A stretch of 64,000 nucleotides of DNA from Bermanella marisrubri (GCF_012295615.1 NZ_CP051183.1:1391001-1455000), one strand, 5' to 3'. Counted from the stretch's first letter, positions 48,439-56,972 are shown. Made by a program: numbers and translations. The notes: a model not told the origin generated them from the letters alone.

Positions 48439-49836
48439 ATGAAATATAGCCTTTTATTCCTTTTCTCTTGGATTTTCTCCTCTTTTGTTTTTGCCTCGTT
48501 AAGTGTTGAGCAAGAAGCTCGACTCAATCAATCATTATCAGAAATTCTGGTGAAGCCTGCGCCTTTTGAAGCGCTAGTAGGTTCGTCGGAAAAGACGTTA
48601 TTCAGCATCCAAGGTTCCAATACTATTGGTGGAAGTTTGGCGCCTAATTTGGCTATGGAGTACTTAAAGGCCAAGGGTGCAAAAAATGTAATGATTCGTC
48701 CGTTGCCCACTGCAAACGAGAAGCTGATTACTGGTGATCTGCCGGACCAAGGAAAAAGCGTGAATATCTTTATCGCGGCTCATGGTTCAAGTACCGGCTT
48801 TAAAAAACTGGTCGATGGCCAAGCGCAAATCTGGGCAGCCTCTCGCCCAGTCAAAGATAAAGAGGTGAAAGCAGCGCAACCATTAGCAAATTTACGCGCT
48901 CCTGAATCAGAGCATGTTCTAGGGATTGATGGTTTGGCGATTATCGTCAATCCAGATAACCCTGTGTCTCAATTAAGTAAGGAACAAGTGGGTTTGATTT
49001 ATAGCGGTCAAATTAGCAATTGGTCGCAATTGGGTGGTCAAGATCGAGCAATCACACTGTATGCGCGTGATAATAAATCGGGTACCTGGGATAGCTTCAA
49101 ATCAATGGTGTTAGCAAAAAGGTTTACATTATCGAGCGATGCTTTCCGCTATGAGTCCAGTGAGGATCTTGTCGATAGCGTCCTAACCGATCCTTCTGGT
49201 ATTGGTTTTGTTGGTCTTGGTTTTGTTAAAGAAGCTAAATTGGTTGCCATTAGCGACGGTCCGGCACAACCTTTTCAGCCATCAATCATGACGGTGGCTA
49301 CTGAAGACTATGCCTTGAGTCGTCGACTATTTTTGTATACACCGGGCGCGAGCAAAAACAAATATGTAAATGAGTTTTTGGCCTTTGCCGAAGGAATTCA
49401 AGGCCAGCGTGTTGTCAATGCCGAAGGTTACATCTCACAAAACGTAGAAGCTATGGATGTTGCTTTGCCTGACGAATTGCCTCAGGACTATTTGGCGATG
49501 GTTAAAAACGCTAAGCGTTTGAGTATTAACTTTCGTTTTAAGGAAGGCAGCGCCAAACTCGACAATAAAGCCCTAAAAGATATTCAACGTCTTGCTTATT
49601 ATATGACGGAACACCCACAGCAAGAACTCGTGCTCATTGGCTTTGGTGATCGCCGCAAAAACAAAGAACGCTCAAAGCTCTTGTCTAAACTACGCGCCAT
49701 GGCTGTGCGCCGTGAGTTATCTCGCTTAGGTATTTATCCAGATGAAGCCGAAGGCTATGGCGAATACAATCCTGTTGCAGCCTTTGAACAGTCTGCAGCG
49801 ACTAAGAATCGTCGTGTTGAGGTCTGGCTTCGATAG
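48439..49836 (+). CDS. Periplasmic phosphate-binding-like protein fused to an OmpA peptidoglycan-binding domain
   Basis: 465 aa. Signal peptide at 1-19 (hydrophobic core, FVFA cleavage area). A PstS-like solute-binding domain (about 50-330) has SIQGSNTIGG at the phosphate-loop position and DNKSGTWDSF. A C-terminal OmpA-like domain (about 345-465) has NFRFKEGSAKLDNKA and ends NRRVEVWLR. The OmpA part would anchor it to peptidoglycan. It may sense or gather phosphate; no ABC transporter genes are adjacent. The last 35 bases overlap the convergent DUF454 gene. Confidence 0.85.
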   Translation: MKYSLLFLFSWIFSSFVFASLSVEQEARLNQSLSEILVKPAPFEALVGSSEKTLFSIQGSNTIGGSLAPNLAMEYLKAKGAKNVMIRPLPTANEKLITGDLPDQGKSVNIFIAAHGSSTGFKKLVDGQAQIWAASRPVKDKEVKAAQPLANLRAPESEHVLGIDGLAIIVNPDNPVSQLSKEQVGLIYSGQISNWSQLGGQDRAITLYARDNKSGTWDSFKSMVLAKRFTLSSDAFRYESSEDLVDSVLTDPSGIGFVGLGFVKEAKLVAISDGPAQPFQPSIMTVATEDYALSRRLFLYTPGASKNKYVNEFLAFAEGIQGQRVVNAEGYISQNVEAMDVALPDELPQDYLAMVKNAKRLSINFRFKEGSAKLDNKALKDIQRLAYYMTEHPQQELVLIGFGDRRKNKERSKLLSKLRAMAVRRELSRLGIYPDEAEGYGEYNPVAAFEQSAATKNRRVEVWLR

Positions 49837-50221
49837 CAGGAAGATCGGAATTAAGAGTGGGTTGTCGCGCTATGTAGATGCTGACACTCAAGCCTATAGC
49901 AGCGAGCACCCACTTTACCCACCAAACAGGAACGACCCAGATAATACTGATCCCCATGGTGACCCAAATCATGGTGATTGCCATAATCTTCCCGCGTAGA
50001 GGAATTCCATTACCTTCCAAATAGTGAATGATGTAATTCCCTAGCTTAGGATGCTGAACTAACCAGTTGTAAAAGCGTGGACTAGAGCGTACAAAGCAAG
50101 CGGCTGCCAATAGTAAAAACGGCGTTGTGGGAAGTAAGGGTAAGAAAATACCAACCACCCCTAGAACAACACTGATCCAGCCGAATCCGATCAAAAAATA
50201 ATGAAGAATGCGCTTATTCAT
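49802..50221 (-). CDS. DUF454 (YbaN-like) inner-membrane protein
   Basis: 139 aa with two or three hydrophobic segments: GFGWISVVLGVVGIFLPLLP with TTPFLLLAAACF near the N-terminus, and a C-terminal pair around 85-120. The LPTTPFLLLAA motif marks the YbaN/DUF454 family, of unknown function. Convergent with and overlapping the PstS-OmpA gene by 35 bases. Confidence 0.85.
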   Translation of the reverse strand: MNKRILHYFLIGFGWISVVLGVVGIFLPLLPTTPFLLLAAACFVRSSPRFYNWLVQHPKLGNYIIHYLEGNGIPLRGKIMAITMIWVTMGISIIWVVPVWWVKWVLAAIGLSVSIYIARQPTLNSDLPAIEARPQHDDS

Positions 50222-50334
50222 AACTTAACTGTATAGCGTTTCTCTGGTTTAGTCTAAAGCATTCCATCGTCATTGCGTAAAATCCTAATCGTAAACTATT
50301 CTGCTTATAGGGGTTTATCAAATAAGGAAGAAAC

Positions 50335-50637
50335 ATGTCTAGTGTTATTGTCGATGAGCAGGGCTCGGAAGTGATAATTTCCATAAACGGAAGATTCGAC
50401 TTCAACATCCTGCAGGAATTCCGCGATGCGTATAGCAGTTTAGAGAGTTCAAGTAAGGCCTTCGTAGTGGACTTGGGTAAGACTGAGTATATTGACAGTT
50501 CAGCATTAGGCATGTTGTTAAATATGAAAAATCACCTAGGCAGTGATGATCAGGGAATCGAGATTCGGAATTGCCAGCCCAACCTCAAGAAGATTTTTTC
50601 AATTGCTCACTTCGATAAGAAATTCTTGTTTAAATAA
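50335..50637 (+). CDS. STAS-domain anti-sigma factor antagonist (HsbA-like)
   Basis: 100-aa single STAS domain. The phosphorylatable serine is in YIDSSALGML (residues 53-60). AAGGAAG precedes the ATG. In Pseudomonas HsbA is the anti-anti-sigma partner of HsbR and switches between FlgM and a diguanylate cyclase to choose swimming or biofilm. The gene pair here has the same order and domains, so an HsbA-like role is inferred. It ends 8 bases before the response-regulator gene. Confidence 0.85.
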   Translation: MSSVIVDEQGSEVIISINGRFDFNILQEFRDAYSSLESSSKAFVVDLGKTEYIDSSALGMLLNMKNHLGSDDQGIEIRNCQPNLKKIFSIAHFDKKFLFK

Positions 50638-50645
50638 GGTCTTCG

Positions 50646-52328
50646 ATGCACATATTAGTAGTAGATGATCAGGTAACCAACCGAGAAATTCTAAAATGGT
50701 TGCTTGAGGATGAAGGCCATCAAGTTTCCGAGGCGCAAAATGGTGAAGAAGCAGTAAACGAGTTCAAATCTGGCGATTTTGATCTGGTTTTAATGGACGT
50801 GATTATGCCCATCATGGACGGCTTGGAAGCCACGAAACGCATAAAAGAAATTGGTCAAGAAGACAATTATGTCCCAGTTATATTCTTAACTGCGTTGGAC
50901 GACGCGAAAGCTTTGAAAGACTGCCTAGACTCTGGCGGTGACGACTTCTTAAGTAAACCCTACAATGAAGTAATTCTTAAAGCCAAAATACATGCCCATC
51001 TTCGTATTCGCGAATTAACGCGCGATATTTCTGAGAAAAACGCTGTGCTCACTCATTACAATAGTTTGTGGCAAAGAGAGCAAAATATTGTTTCCCATAT
51101 CTTTAACAAAGCCTTAGAGCACAATATAAAAAACACACGCTCACTGCGAACTCACATCCAGCCTGCGTCCACGTTTAATGGTGATATTGTCTTGTCTGCG
51201 CCCAGTTTAACTGGCGGGCTCTATGTGTTTGTTGGGGACTTTACCGGACACGGTTTAGGAGCATCCATCGGTACCTTACCGTTGGTACACGCGTTTAATG
51301 AACTCGCTATTCGCCATTTAAGTGTGGGTGAAATCGCTTATGAGTTTAACCGTATGCTTCGGTCGATGTTACCTGATTATATGTTTTGCTGTGCCACAAT
51401 TGTTGAATTGAATGAGAGTGGTGACAGCGTGCAATTATGGACTGGCGGTTTGCCTGATGGATATCTCATTAGTGAATCCGAAGGGGTGGTGGACACACTG
51501 TGTTCAGAGAATATGCCCTTGGGCATAGAATCCGATGAAAGATTTAATAAGGGCTTTCAGGTTAAACATCTTAAATCGGATCAGAAGTTAATTATTATCA
51601 CTGACGGTATTATTGAGGCAGAAAGTCAGCGCGGTGATTTCTTCGGAGAGAAACGCTTGCAGCAATGCCTAAATCAAACTGAGCGAGATTCATTTAAACA
51701 TGTTTTGAAAACACTAAAGGCCTATACCGCTGAAGCAAAACAAAGTGACGACATTACCCTAGTAGAGGTGAATGCAGGCAAAGTGGAGCTGGAGGAAGGG
51801 CAGCATGACCTTGTGAATCATAGTGTTGTTCAAGATGGTATTGTTTGGTCAATGAATTGCACCTTGTCGATACAAGATTTACAACGAGGACAGCCAGTAG
51901 AAGAGGTCATGTCTATTTTGGGGGCGCAAAGCGTCATCAGACCTTACCGTGATTTAGTCGGATTATTGATTTCGGAGCTGTATTCAAATGCGTTAGAGCA
52001 CGGCATCTTGGGTTTAGATAGCGCTTTGAAACAAACCACAGAAGGCTTTCAAAGTTATTACCAGCAAAGAGAGCAACACTTGGCGTCATTAGAAGAAGCA
52101 CACCTAAAGCTGATGATTCAAGTAATCAATGGTGCAGATCATAGGTTGCTCAATATCCGGATGACGGACAGTGGTAATGGTTTCGATGTGGATAAGATAT
52201 TTGATGCCAGTCACGAAGATTCATTCGGTCGTGGCATCGGCTTGATTAAGCGATTGTGCAGTCGTGTCGAATACCTAGATGGCGGCAGTACAGTGGACGT
52301 GGATTTTCCGTTGCTGCTCAAATCATAA
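50646..52328 (+). CDS. Response regulator with PP2C phosphatase and anti-sigma kinase domains (HsbR-like)
   Basis: 560 aa in three parts. A receiver domain (1-125) has acidic pair Asp7/Asp8, phospho-acceptor Asp51 and LSKPYN. A SpoIIE-type PP2C phosphatase (about 185-385) has GDFTGHGLGA, DGIIEAES and SDDITLVE metal motifs. A GHKL histidine-kinase-like ATPase (about 415-558) has N-box ELYSNALEHG, TDSGNGF and GRGIGLIKRL. Such proteins both dephosphorylate and phosphorylate their STAS partner according to the receiver state. The partner is encoded 8 bases upstream. Confidence 0.9.
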   Translation: MHILVVDDQVTNREILKWLLEDEGHQVSEAQNGEEAVNEFKSGDFDLVLMDVIMPIMDGLEATKRIKEIGQEDNYVPVIFLTALDDAKALKDCLDSGGDDFLSKPYNEVILKAKIHAHLRIRELTRDISEKNAVLTHYNSLWQREQNIVSHIFNKALEHNIKNTRSLRTHIQPASTFNGDIVLSAPSLTGGLYVFVGDFTGHGLGASIGTLPLVHAFNELAIRHLSVGEIAYEFNRMLRSMLPDYMFCCATIVELNESGDSVQLWTGGLPDGYLISESEGVVDTLCSENMPLGIESDERFNKGFQVKHLKSDQKLIIITDGIIEAESQRGDFFGEKRLQQCLNQTERDSFKHVLKTLKAYTAEAKQSDDITLVEVNAGKVELEEGQHDLVNHSVVQDGIVWSMNCTLSIQDLQRGQPVEEVMSILGAQSVIRPYRDLVGLLISELYSNALEHGILGLDSALKQTTEGFQSYYQQREQHLASLEEAHLKLMIQVINGADHRLLNIRMTDSGNGFDVDKIFDASHEDSFGRGIGLIKRLCSRVEYLDGGSTVDVDFPLLLKS

Positions 52329-52334
52329 TGTGGA

Positions 52335-52910
52335 TTATTTATCGCCGTGATAGAGCAAAAATAAATCCACAACGTTATCAGGTATATCGGCACATACTTG
52401 TTTGCTTAAGCGATCGTCTTCGTCAATTTCGGCAAACTCTGGTGCTTCTGCATTCACGCCAGACGCGTAGACGATGGGGAATAGCAGCTCGGCTGCTTGC
52501 TCTTCGTGTTCCCCGTACCAGCTTTTTTCGTCTTCCATGCTTAGCATAATAAAGCCTACGCACCAGTTCTCTAGTGGTGCTGCTTCACCGTCTTCATCCG
52601 CTTCCACGTTAAGATCGCACGGTACCGGGAAGCTTTGACCGGACTCTACTAATTCGATGATTTCTTTTTGTAGCGTATCAATCAGCGATAGGATTGTTTG
52701 CTTATCCTGGTCAGACGACCATTTTACAGGTTCAGCAAAAACAATAGGTTCCAGTGCTAACCAGTCTAGGCGATGTAACGCTACGGCATTGGCGGTAAGT
52801 AATCCATGTAGGGCAAAAAAATCCAGCCCATCGGCCACTTCGCTTTGTTCCTCTAAAAAGAGGGCTAGGGTTTCTAACTGATCTTCATCTAATGCGGCTA
52901 AGGTACTCAT
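52335..52910 (-). CDS. YecA / UPF0149 family protein
   Basis: 191 aa, acidic. The N-terminal ALFLEEQSEVADGLDFFALHG (read in parts) and the ENWCVGFI segment near 112 mark UPF0149. No zinc-binding SEC-C tail is present, so it resembles YgfB more than YecA. Function is not established. It is convergent with the HsbR-like gene, 6 bases apart. Confidence 0.75.
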   Translation of the reverse strand: MSTLAALDEDQLETLALFLEEQSEVADGLDFFALHGLLTANAVALHRLDWLALEPIVFAEPVKWSSDQDKQTILSLIDTLQKEIIELVESGQSFPVPCDLNVEADEDGEAAPLENWCVGFIMLSMEDEKSWYGEHEEQAAELLFPIVYASGVNAEAPEFAEIDEDDRLSKQVCADIPDNVVDLFLLYHGDK

Positions 52911-52974
52911 ATTGTTCTCAACTCAATACTGATTTATGCTGCTTAGTATAACAGCCACAATAAGAAACCCGAAC

Positions 52975-53904
52975 ATGCGTGGACCAAGAGTCACACTTGA
53001 GCAATGGCGAACCCTGCAAGCGGTAATTGATCATGGCGGCTATGCCCAAGCTGCTGAAGCTTTGCACAAGAGCCAGTCTTCAATCAGCTATACCGTTGGC
53101 AAGCTTCAGGAGCAGCTTGGTATGGAGCTATTGCATATCGAAGGTCGAAAGGCGGTACTGACTTCCGCTGGAGAAGCTCTATTGCAGCGCTCTCGTCATT
53201 TGATTGAGCACGCGATGGAATTAGAGGCCGTAGCAGCGAGTTTAGAGCAAGGTTGGGAAGCAGAAGTTCGTTTAGCGATGGATGCGATCTTCCCTAAATC
53301 AATTCTGATAAACGCGTTTAAAGATTTTTTACCCAAAAGCAGCAATACCAAGGTCGTGCTCAGAGAAGAAGTGCTGTCGGGTGCAGCCGAAGCGTTACTA
53401 GAGAAAAAGGTCGAGTTATCGATTACGCCCGTTGTGCCCCCAGGGTTTATGGGTGAAAAGCTAATGGATATTCAATTTATTGCGGTGGCTCATCCGGATC
53501 ATGAGCTCCAGAAGCTAGGTCGTCCTGTGACGATGAAAGACCTAGAATCCCAGATGCACATTGTCATTAAAGACAGTGCGATTAAACAAAATCGAGATTC
53601 AGGTTGGTTAGGATCGGATTTACGCTGGACAGTCTCTAATTTTGAAAGCGCTAGAGCCTTATTAGCAAGTGGTTTAGGTTTTTCTTGGTTACCGACACAT
53701 GAAGCCTGTGATTTAATCAACGAAGGCAACGTTAAACCTCTGGAACTGGATACGGATTACCGTAAGCAGGGGAGTTTGTACCTAGTCTATGCGAGTAAAG
53801 AAATAGCCGGACCTGCAACGAATCTGCTAGCGGATTGTATTCAGACATGCACAAAAGCTTATGAAGCAACTCATCCAGCTTTAGAAGAGCTAATGGCCAA
53901 ATAG
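52975..53904 (+). CDS. LysR-family transcriptional regulator
   Basis: 309 aa with an N-terminal winged helix (QWRTLQAVIDHGGYAQAAEAL, then SQSSISYTVGKLQ recognition helix) and a C-terminal substrate-binding domain. I start at ATG 52975 (MRGPRVTLEQW, the usual subfamily start); ATG 52936 would add 13 unrelated residues. It is divergent from the UPF0149 gene. The effector and target are not shown. Confidence 0.9.
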   Translation: MRGPRVTLEQWRTLQAVIDHGGYAQAAEALHKSQSSISYTVGKLQEQLGMELLHIEGRKAVLTSAGEALLQRSRHLIEHAMELEAVAASLEQGWEAEVRLAMDAIFPKSILINAFKDFLPKSSNTKVVLREEVLSGAAEALLEKKVELSITPVVPPGFMGEKLMDIQFIAVAHPDHELQKLGRPVTMKDLESQMHIVIKDSAIKQNRDSGWLGSDLRWTVSNFESARALLASGLGFSWLPTHEACDLINEGNVKPLELDTDYRKQGSLYLVYASKEIAGPATNLLADCIQTCTKAYEATHPALEELMAK

Positions 53905-54066
53905 TGTTTAGTGTTTAGTGTTTAGTGTTGAGTGTTTAGTGTTGAGTGTTTAGTGTTGAGTGTTTAGTGTTTAGTGTTGAGTGTTTAGTGTTTAGTGTTT
54001 AGTGTTGAGTTGTGAGTTGTGAGTTGTGAGTTGTGAGTTGTGAGTTGTGAGTTGTGAGTTGTGAGT
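53905..54066 (+). repeat. Heptanucleotide tandem tract (GTGTTTA / GTTGTGA)
   Basis: About 160 bases of uninterrupted 7-bp repeats directly after the LysR stop: first TTTAGTG and TTGAGTG units mixed (about 15 copies), then about 8 copies of TTGTGAG. No coding potential. It abuts a type B palindrome; A/C-rich heptamers reappear on the other side of the palindromes. Confidence 0.97.
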
Positions 54067-54071
54067 TTTTC

Positions 54072-54215
54072 GTCATTCTCCGGCGTCGCGAAGCGACAGA
54101 CCGGAGAATCCATTATTCACAACTCATAACTCAACATTCAAAACTATTGAAGTGGATTCTCAGTCAAGCTGAGAATGACGATATTGAACACTCAACATTC
54201 AACATTCAACACTCA
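54072..54215 (+). repeat. Type B and type D palindromes with A/C heptamer flank
   Basis: Type B (54072-54112), 40 bases with CATAACTCAACATTC heptamers, type D inverted (54153-54179), then ACTCAACATTCAACATTCAA-type heptamers to 54215, ending 5 bases before the small lipoprotein stop codon. Confidence 0.9.
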
Positions 54216-54219
54216 CCAA

Positions 54220-54384
54220 TTATTCCATCTCTCGATCAAGCTCATCATGAGCCTTATCAGCACGGGCTTTCGCATTTTCTGATTTGTTATCGGTTTTGTG
54301 CATACCCTCGTGATGATTCACATGGTGATGAGAGCTGCATGCTGATAGAAAAACGAAAATGAAGGAAAGAATACTGAATTTCAT
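54220..54384 (-). CDS. Small lipoprotein, 54 aa
   Basis: Short reverse-strand gene: a hydrophobic signal MKFSILSFIFVFLSAC with lipobox LSAC (Cys16), a His-rich SSHHHVNHHEG stretch, then a charged helical tail ending ELDREME. GGAGG lies 6 bases before the ATG, the best Shine-Dalgarno sequence in this area. It is probably an outer-membrane-targeted lipoprotein since Ser17 follows the cysteine. Function unknown; the histidines could bind metal. Confidence 0.75.
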   Translation of the reverse strand: MKFSILSFIFVFLSACSSHHHVNHHEGMHKTDNKSENAKARADKAHDELDREME

Positions 54385-54441
54385 GGTAAGCCTCCTGGCT
54401 AATCAAAGCATGAACTCAGTATAGGCATTTTAAAGGTATGA

Positions 54442-54984
54442 TTACCACATCAAATCATCAGGAATTGGGTAGTCTGCATAGGGATCGTCCTCTTTTGAGA
54501 ACTCGTCGTCACCACTGACCACTTGAGATGCAATGTAATCTTCATTTCGCTGGCGGATTTTGTCGGCAATATTCGCTGGGATAACGTGATAGGTGGGACC
54601 TAGCTTGGCGATGGCTAAAACGCCACGGCTCAGTTGCTTGTGAGCCCGATCAGTAACCTGAATACGTTTTATCTTTTTACCGTCGGTAAAATTGTAATCA
54701 ATTTCGCCATTATTCAAGTCAATCGCATTGCTTTCGATGAGTTGTTTGATTTGCGCGGCAATAGCTTTGGCTTTGGCCTTTTCATTTTGCTCTTCATTTA
54801 AGGCGCGATCTTTCTCGAGCTTAGCTTTACGAGCTTCTTCTGCTCGTAATTTGGCTTCGTCAATGACATCCTCGCCTTCACGCTTCTGCTTGGCTTGCTT
54901 TTGCTTTTCGCGTTCTGATTGCTTTAATTTTTTCTTATTGGTTAAGCCTGCGCTTAGCAGTTGTTCTTGTAGAGACTTTGCCAT
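54442..54984 (-). CDS. DUF2058 (YaiL-like) protein
   Basis: 180 aa. The N-terminal MAKSLQEQLLSAGL and following Lys/Glu-rich coiled coil (about 20-85) plus the conserved globular part IDYNFTDGKKIKRI and YHVIPANIADKI match DUF2058. Probably cytoplasmic; function not established, though the basic coil suggests nucleic-acid or ribosome contact. Confidence 0.85.
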   Translation of the reverse strand: MAKSLQEQLLSAGLTNKKKLKQSEREKQKQAKQKREGEDVIDEAKLRAEEARKAKLEKDRALNEEQNEKAKAKAIAAQIKQLIESNAIDLNNGEIDYNFTDGKKIKRIQVTDRAHKQLSRGVLAIAKLGPTYHVIPANIADKIRQRNEDYIASQVVSGDDEFSKEDDPYADYPIPDDLMW

Positions 54985-55048
54985 AGGTGCTTTTTAATTT
55001 ATGAGATGTGAATTATAAGTATTTAGTAACGATATAAATTTTTTAGAT

Positions 55049-55212
55049 GTCATTCCCGACCTGATCGGGAGTCCATTGTCCAGTTTGAAATCAATTAGAT
55101 GGATCCTCAATCGAGTTGAGGATGACAAAAAAACTGTCATTCCCGACTTGATCGGGAATCCATTGTCCAGTTTGAAATCAATTAGGTGGATTCTCAATCA
55201 AGTTGAGGACCA
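55049..55212 (+). repeat. Two tandem inverted-pair repeats, 87-bp period
   Basis: Each unit is a type C element, a TTGTCCAGTTTGAAATCAAT spacer and an inverted type D element. Units start at 55049 and 55136. The second ends 12 bases before the rbgA-like stop codon. Confidence 0.92.
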
Positions 55213-55224
55213 CTTAGTGTTTCA

Positions 55225-56133
55225 TTATTTCTTCGCTTTTTTCTCTTCAGCTTCAGCTTCTTTACGAGCCCGCTCTTCCGCTAATGCCGCTTCTTCTGCT
55301 TCCATTATGTCTGGCGTTTCATAGGTTAATTTGCCCATTTTGCCGTTACGAAGTTCATGGATCAAGATTTCAGCTGCTTTATGCATATCAACCACGCCAC
55401 CACTTCGCAAGCAACCGCGCTTGCGCCCAATGGCATCAATGACCTCTTCGCCACTCTCGGGTAGTGCCTTTAATTTGTAGCGTTCGACTAAGCGTTCCGG
55501 ATAAAGGTCGATAAGCATTTGCCCAGCAAATTCGGCTACTTCAAAATAATCCAATGCAGTGTCACGAACCGCACCACTTGCTGCTAAACGAAAACCACTT
55601 TTCACATTATGTATTTTGGGCCATAAAATCCCTGGCGTGTCGGATAACACAATGCCGTCGTTGATTTTAATTTGTTGTGGATGACGAGTTAGGGCTGGCA
55701 AGTTGCCAGCCTTAGCGACGGTACGTCCAGCGAGTGTGTTGATCAATGTCGACTTACCGACGTTGGGAATACCGACAATCATGGTACGAATGGATTTTTT
55801 CGATTCGCGACGTTCCGGTAGCATTTCATGGCAATATTGAGTGATGCGTTTGACTTGTTTTTTATCTAAGCCAGTAAGTGCAATAGCTCGTGTATTCTCA
55901 CGACTATTAAAATAATCCAGCCATACTTGGGTCAATTCAGGATCGGCTAAGTCCGTCTTGTTCAGTAATTTTAAGCAAGGGCGGTCTTTCAATAGATCGG
56001 GAATGATGGGGTTTTCACTGGAATAGGGCAGGCGTGCGTCTAGAACTTCAATCACTAAATCGATATTGGCGATAGTCTCTAAAATTTGCTTACGGGCACG
56101 ATGCATGTGTCCAGGGAACCATTGAATGGCCAT
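55225..56133 (-). CDS. Ribosome biogenesis GTPase YlqF/RbgA
   Basis: 302-aa circularly permuted GTPase: G4 (LLNKTD, residues 55-60) comes before the P-loop GIPNVGKST (about 121-129) and G3 DTPG (about 165). The N-terminal QWFPGHMHRA is the family signature. In Bacillus it acts in late 50S assembly. The C-terminal tail is Glu/Lys/Ala-rich. A 62-base perfect-arm stem-loop lies upstream, between it and the next gene. Confidence 0.92.
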   Translation of the reverse strand: MAIQWFPGHMHRARKQILETIANIDLVIEVLDARLPYSSENPIIPDLLKDRPCLKLLNKTDLADPELTQVWLDYFNSRENTRAIALTGLDKKQVKRITQYCHEMLPERRESKKSIRTMIVGIPNVGKSTLINTLAGRTVAKAGNLPALTRHPQQIKINDGIVLSDTPGILWPKIHNVKSGFRLAASGAVRDTALDYFEVAEFAGQMLIDLYPERLVERYKLKALPESGEEVIDAIGRKRGCLRSGGVVDMHKAAEILIHELRNGKMGKLTYETPDIMEAEEAALAEERARKEAEAEEKKAKK

Positions 56134-56210
56134 TTACTACTACCTATTAATATCAATATCGTTTTTGTCAGCGTACTGAGGAAAGTGCTCAGCTATCAAG
56201 ATAGGATAAG

Positions 56211-56272
56211 CAAAGCCTTGATTGGGTGATATTTTAACTGAAGAATTAAAATTAAACACCCAATCGGCTTTG
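56211..56272. other. Long intergenic stem-loop
   Basis: Nested complementary arms: CAAAGCC/GGCTTTG (outer), GATTGGGTG/CACCCAATC (middle) and ATTTTAA/TTAAAAT (inner) around an 8-base loop, about 23 pairs with small bulges. It lies 16 bases after the hypothetical gene's stop (minus strand) and 78 bases before the RbgA start. It lacks a T run, so termination is uncertain; an mRNA processing or stability element is possible. Confidence 0.7.
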
Positions 56273-56288
56273 TCGAGAGGTCACGATG

Positions 56289-56903
56289 TTAAGCAAAGAT
56301 ACTGTTGCTAGAGGTCTCTTTTTCTTCCTCCTGGCTTTCACCGAAAATGCTGTTTTCTTGAGGCTCAGACTCGCCCGCCGTCTCAGAAAGAGCTTCATGA
56401 GACTCTTCAGTATGTGCTTCAGCTTCGTTAGCAGCTTCAGCAGTTTCATCGCGGTTGATGTCAGCCTGCTCTGCTTCAATTTCGGCGCGGATTTCGGCTT
56501 CTAGCTTTTCACGCTCTTGTTGAGCGATTTTTTCTGCTTTCTTTTCATCTTTAGCTGCTTGTTTGTCTTGCTGAGCCCAGTTTGTGCCGGTGACTTCAAG
56601 TTGATCTAGGCCTTGCTCTTCTGCGATCTCTTGGGCAATGCTGTTAGCCATTTCATCCGCTTCTTTAGAAAGCATCTTACGTTCTACTGGTTCAAGCGCA
56701 TTGAACATATCGATAAGAGCTTGGCTCAAAGCTTCACGAACCAATACCTGCTTGTCCTTATTGAAGCGCTTGCTGATGATGTTAATCATGGCCATATCAG
56801 CGCTGCTGACGCTCAAATCTAGAGGGGTAAAAGTGGCCTCTTGTGCCTTGAGTTCTTGTTCTTCTTGGTAGAATTGTTCAATCAAAGATTGTGCGTTGCT
56901 CAT
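56289..56903 (-). CDS. Uncharacterised acidic coiled-coil protein
   Basis: 204 aa, not recognised. A structured N-terminal third (about 25-105) contains MINIISKRFNKDKQVLVREA and ALEPVERKML helices. A Lys/Glu/Ala/Gln coiled coil (about 118-150) follows, then an acidic low-complexity tail. The tail ends with two copies of NSIF (ENSIFGE, SNSIFA), which could be a short linear binding motif. Cytoplasmic by composition. It is divergent from bolA. Confidence 0.7.
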   Translation of the reverse strand: MSNAQSLIEQFYQEEQELKAQEATFTPLDLSVSSADMAMINIISKRFNKDKQVLVREALSQALIDMFNALEPVERKMLSKEADEMANSIAQEIAEEQGLDQLEVTGTNWAQQDKQAAKDEKKAEKIAQQEREKLEAEIRAEIEAEQADINRDETAEAANEAEAHTEESHEALSETAGESEPQENSIFGESQEEEKETSSNSIFA

Positions 56904-56972
56904 GATTTGGCCTCTGGGGTGGACTCCGTTTAAAACACTGTTATTTATACATTGGGGGCAGGGTGAGCGTCA

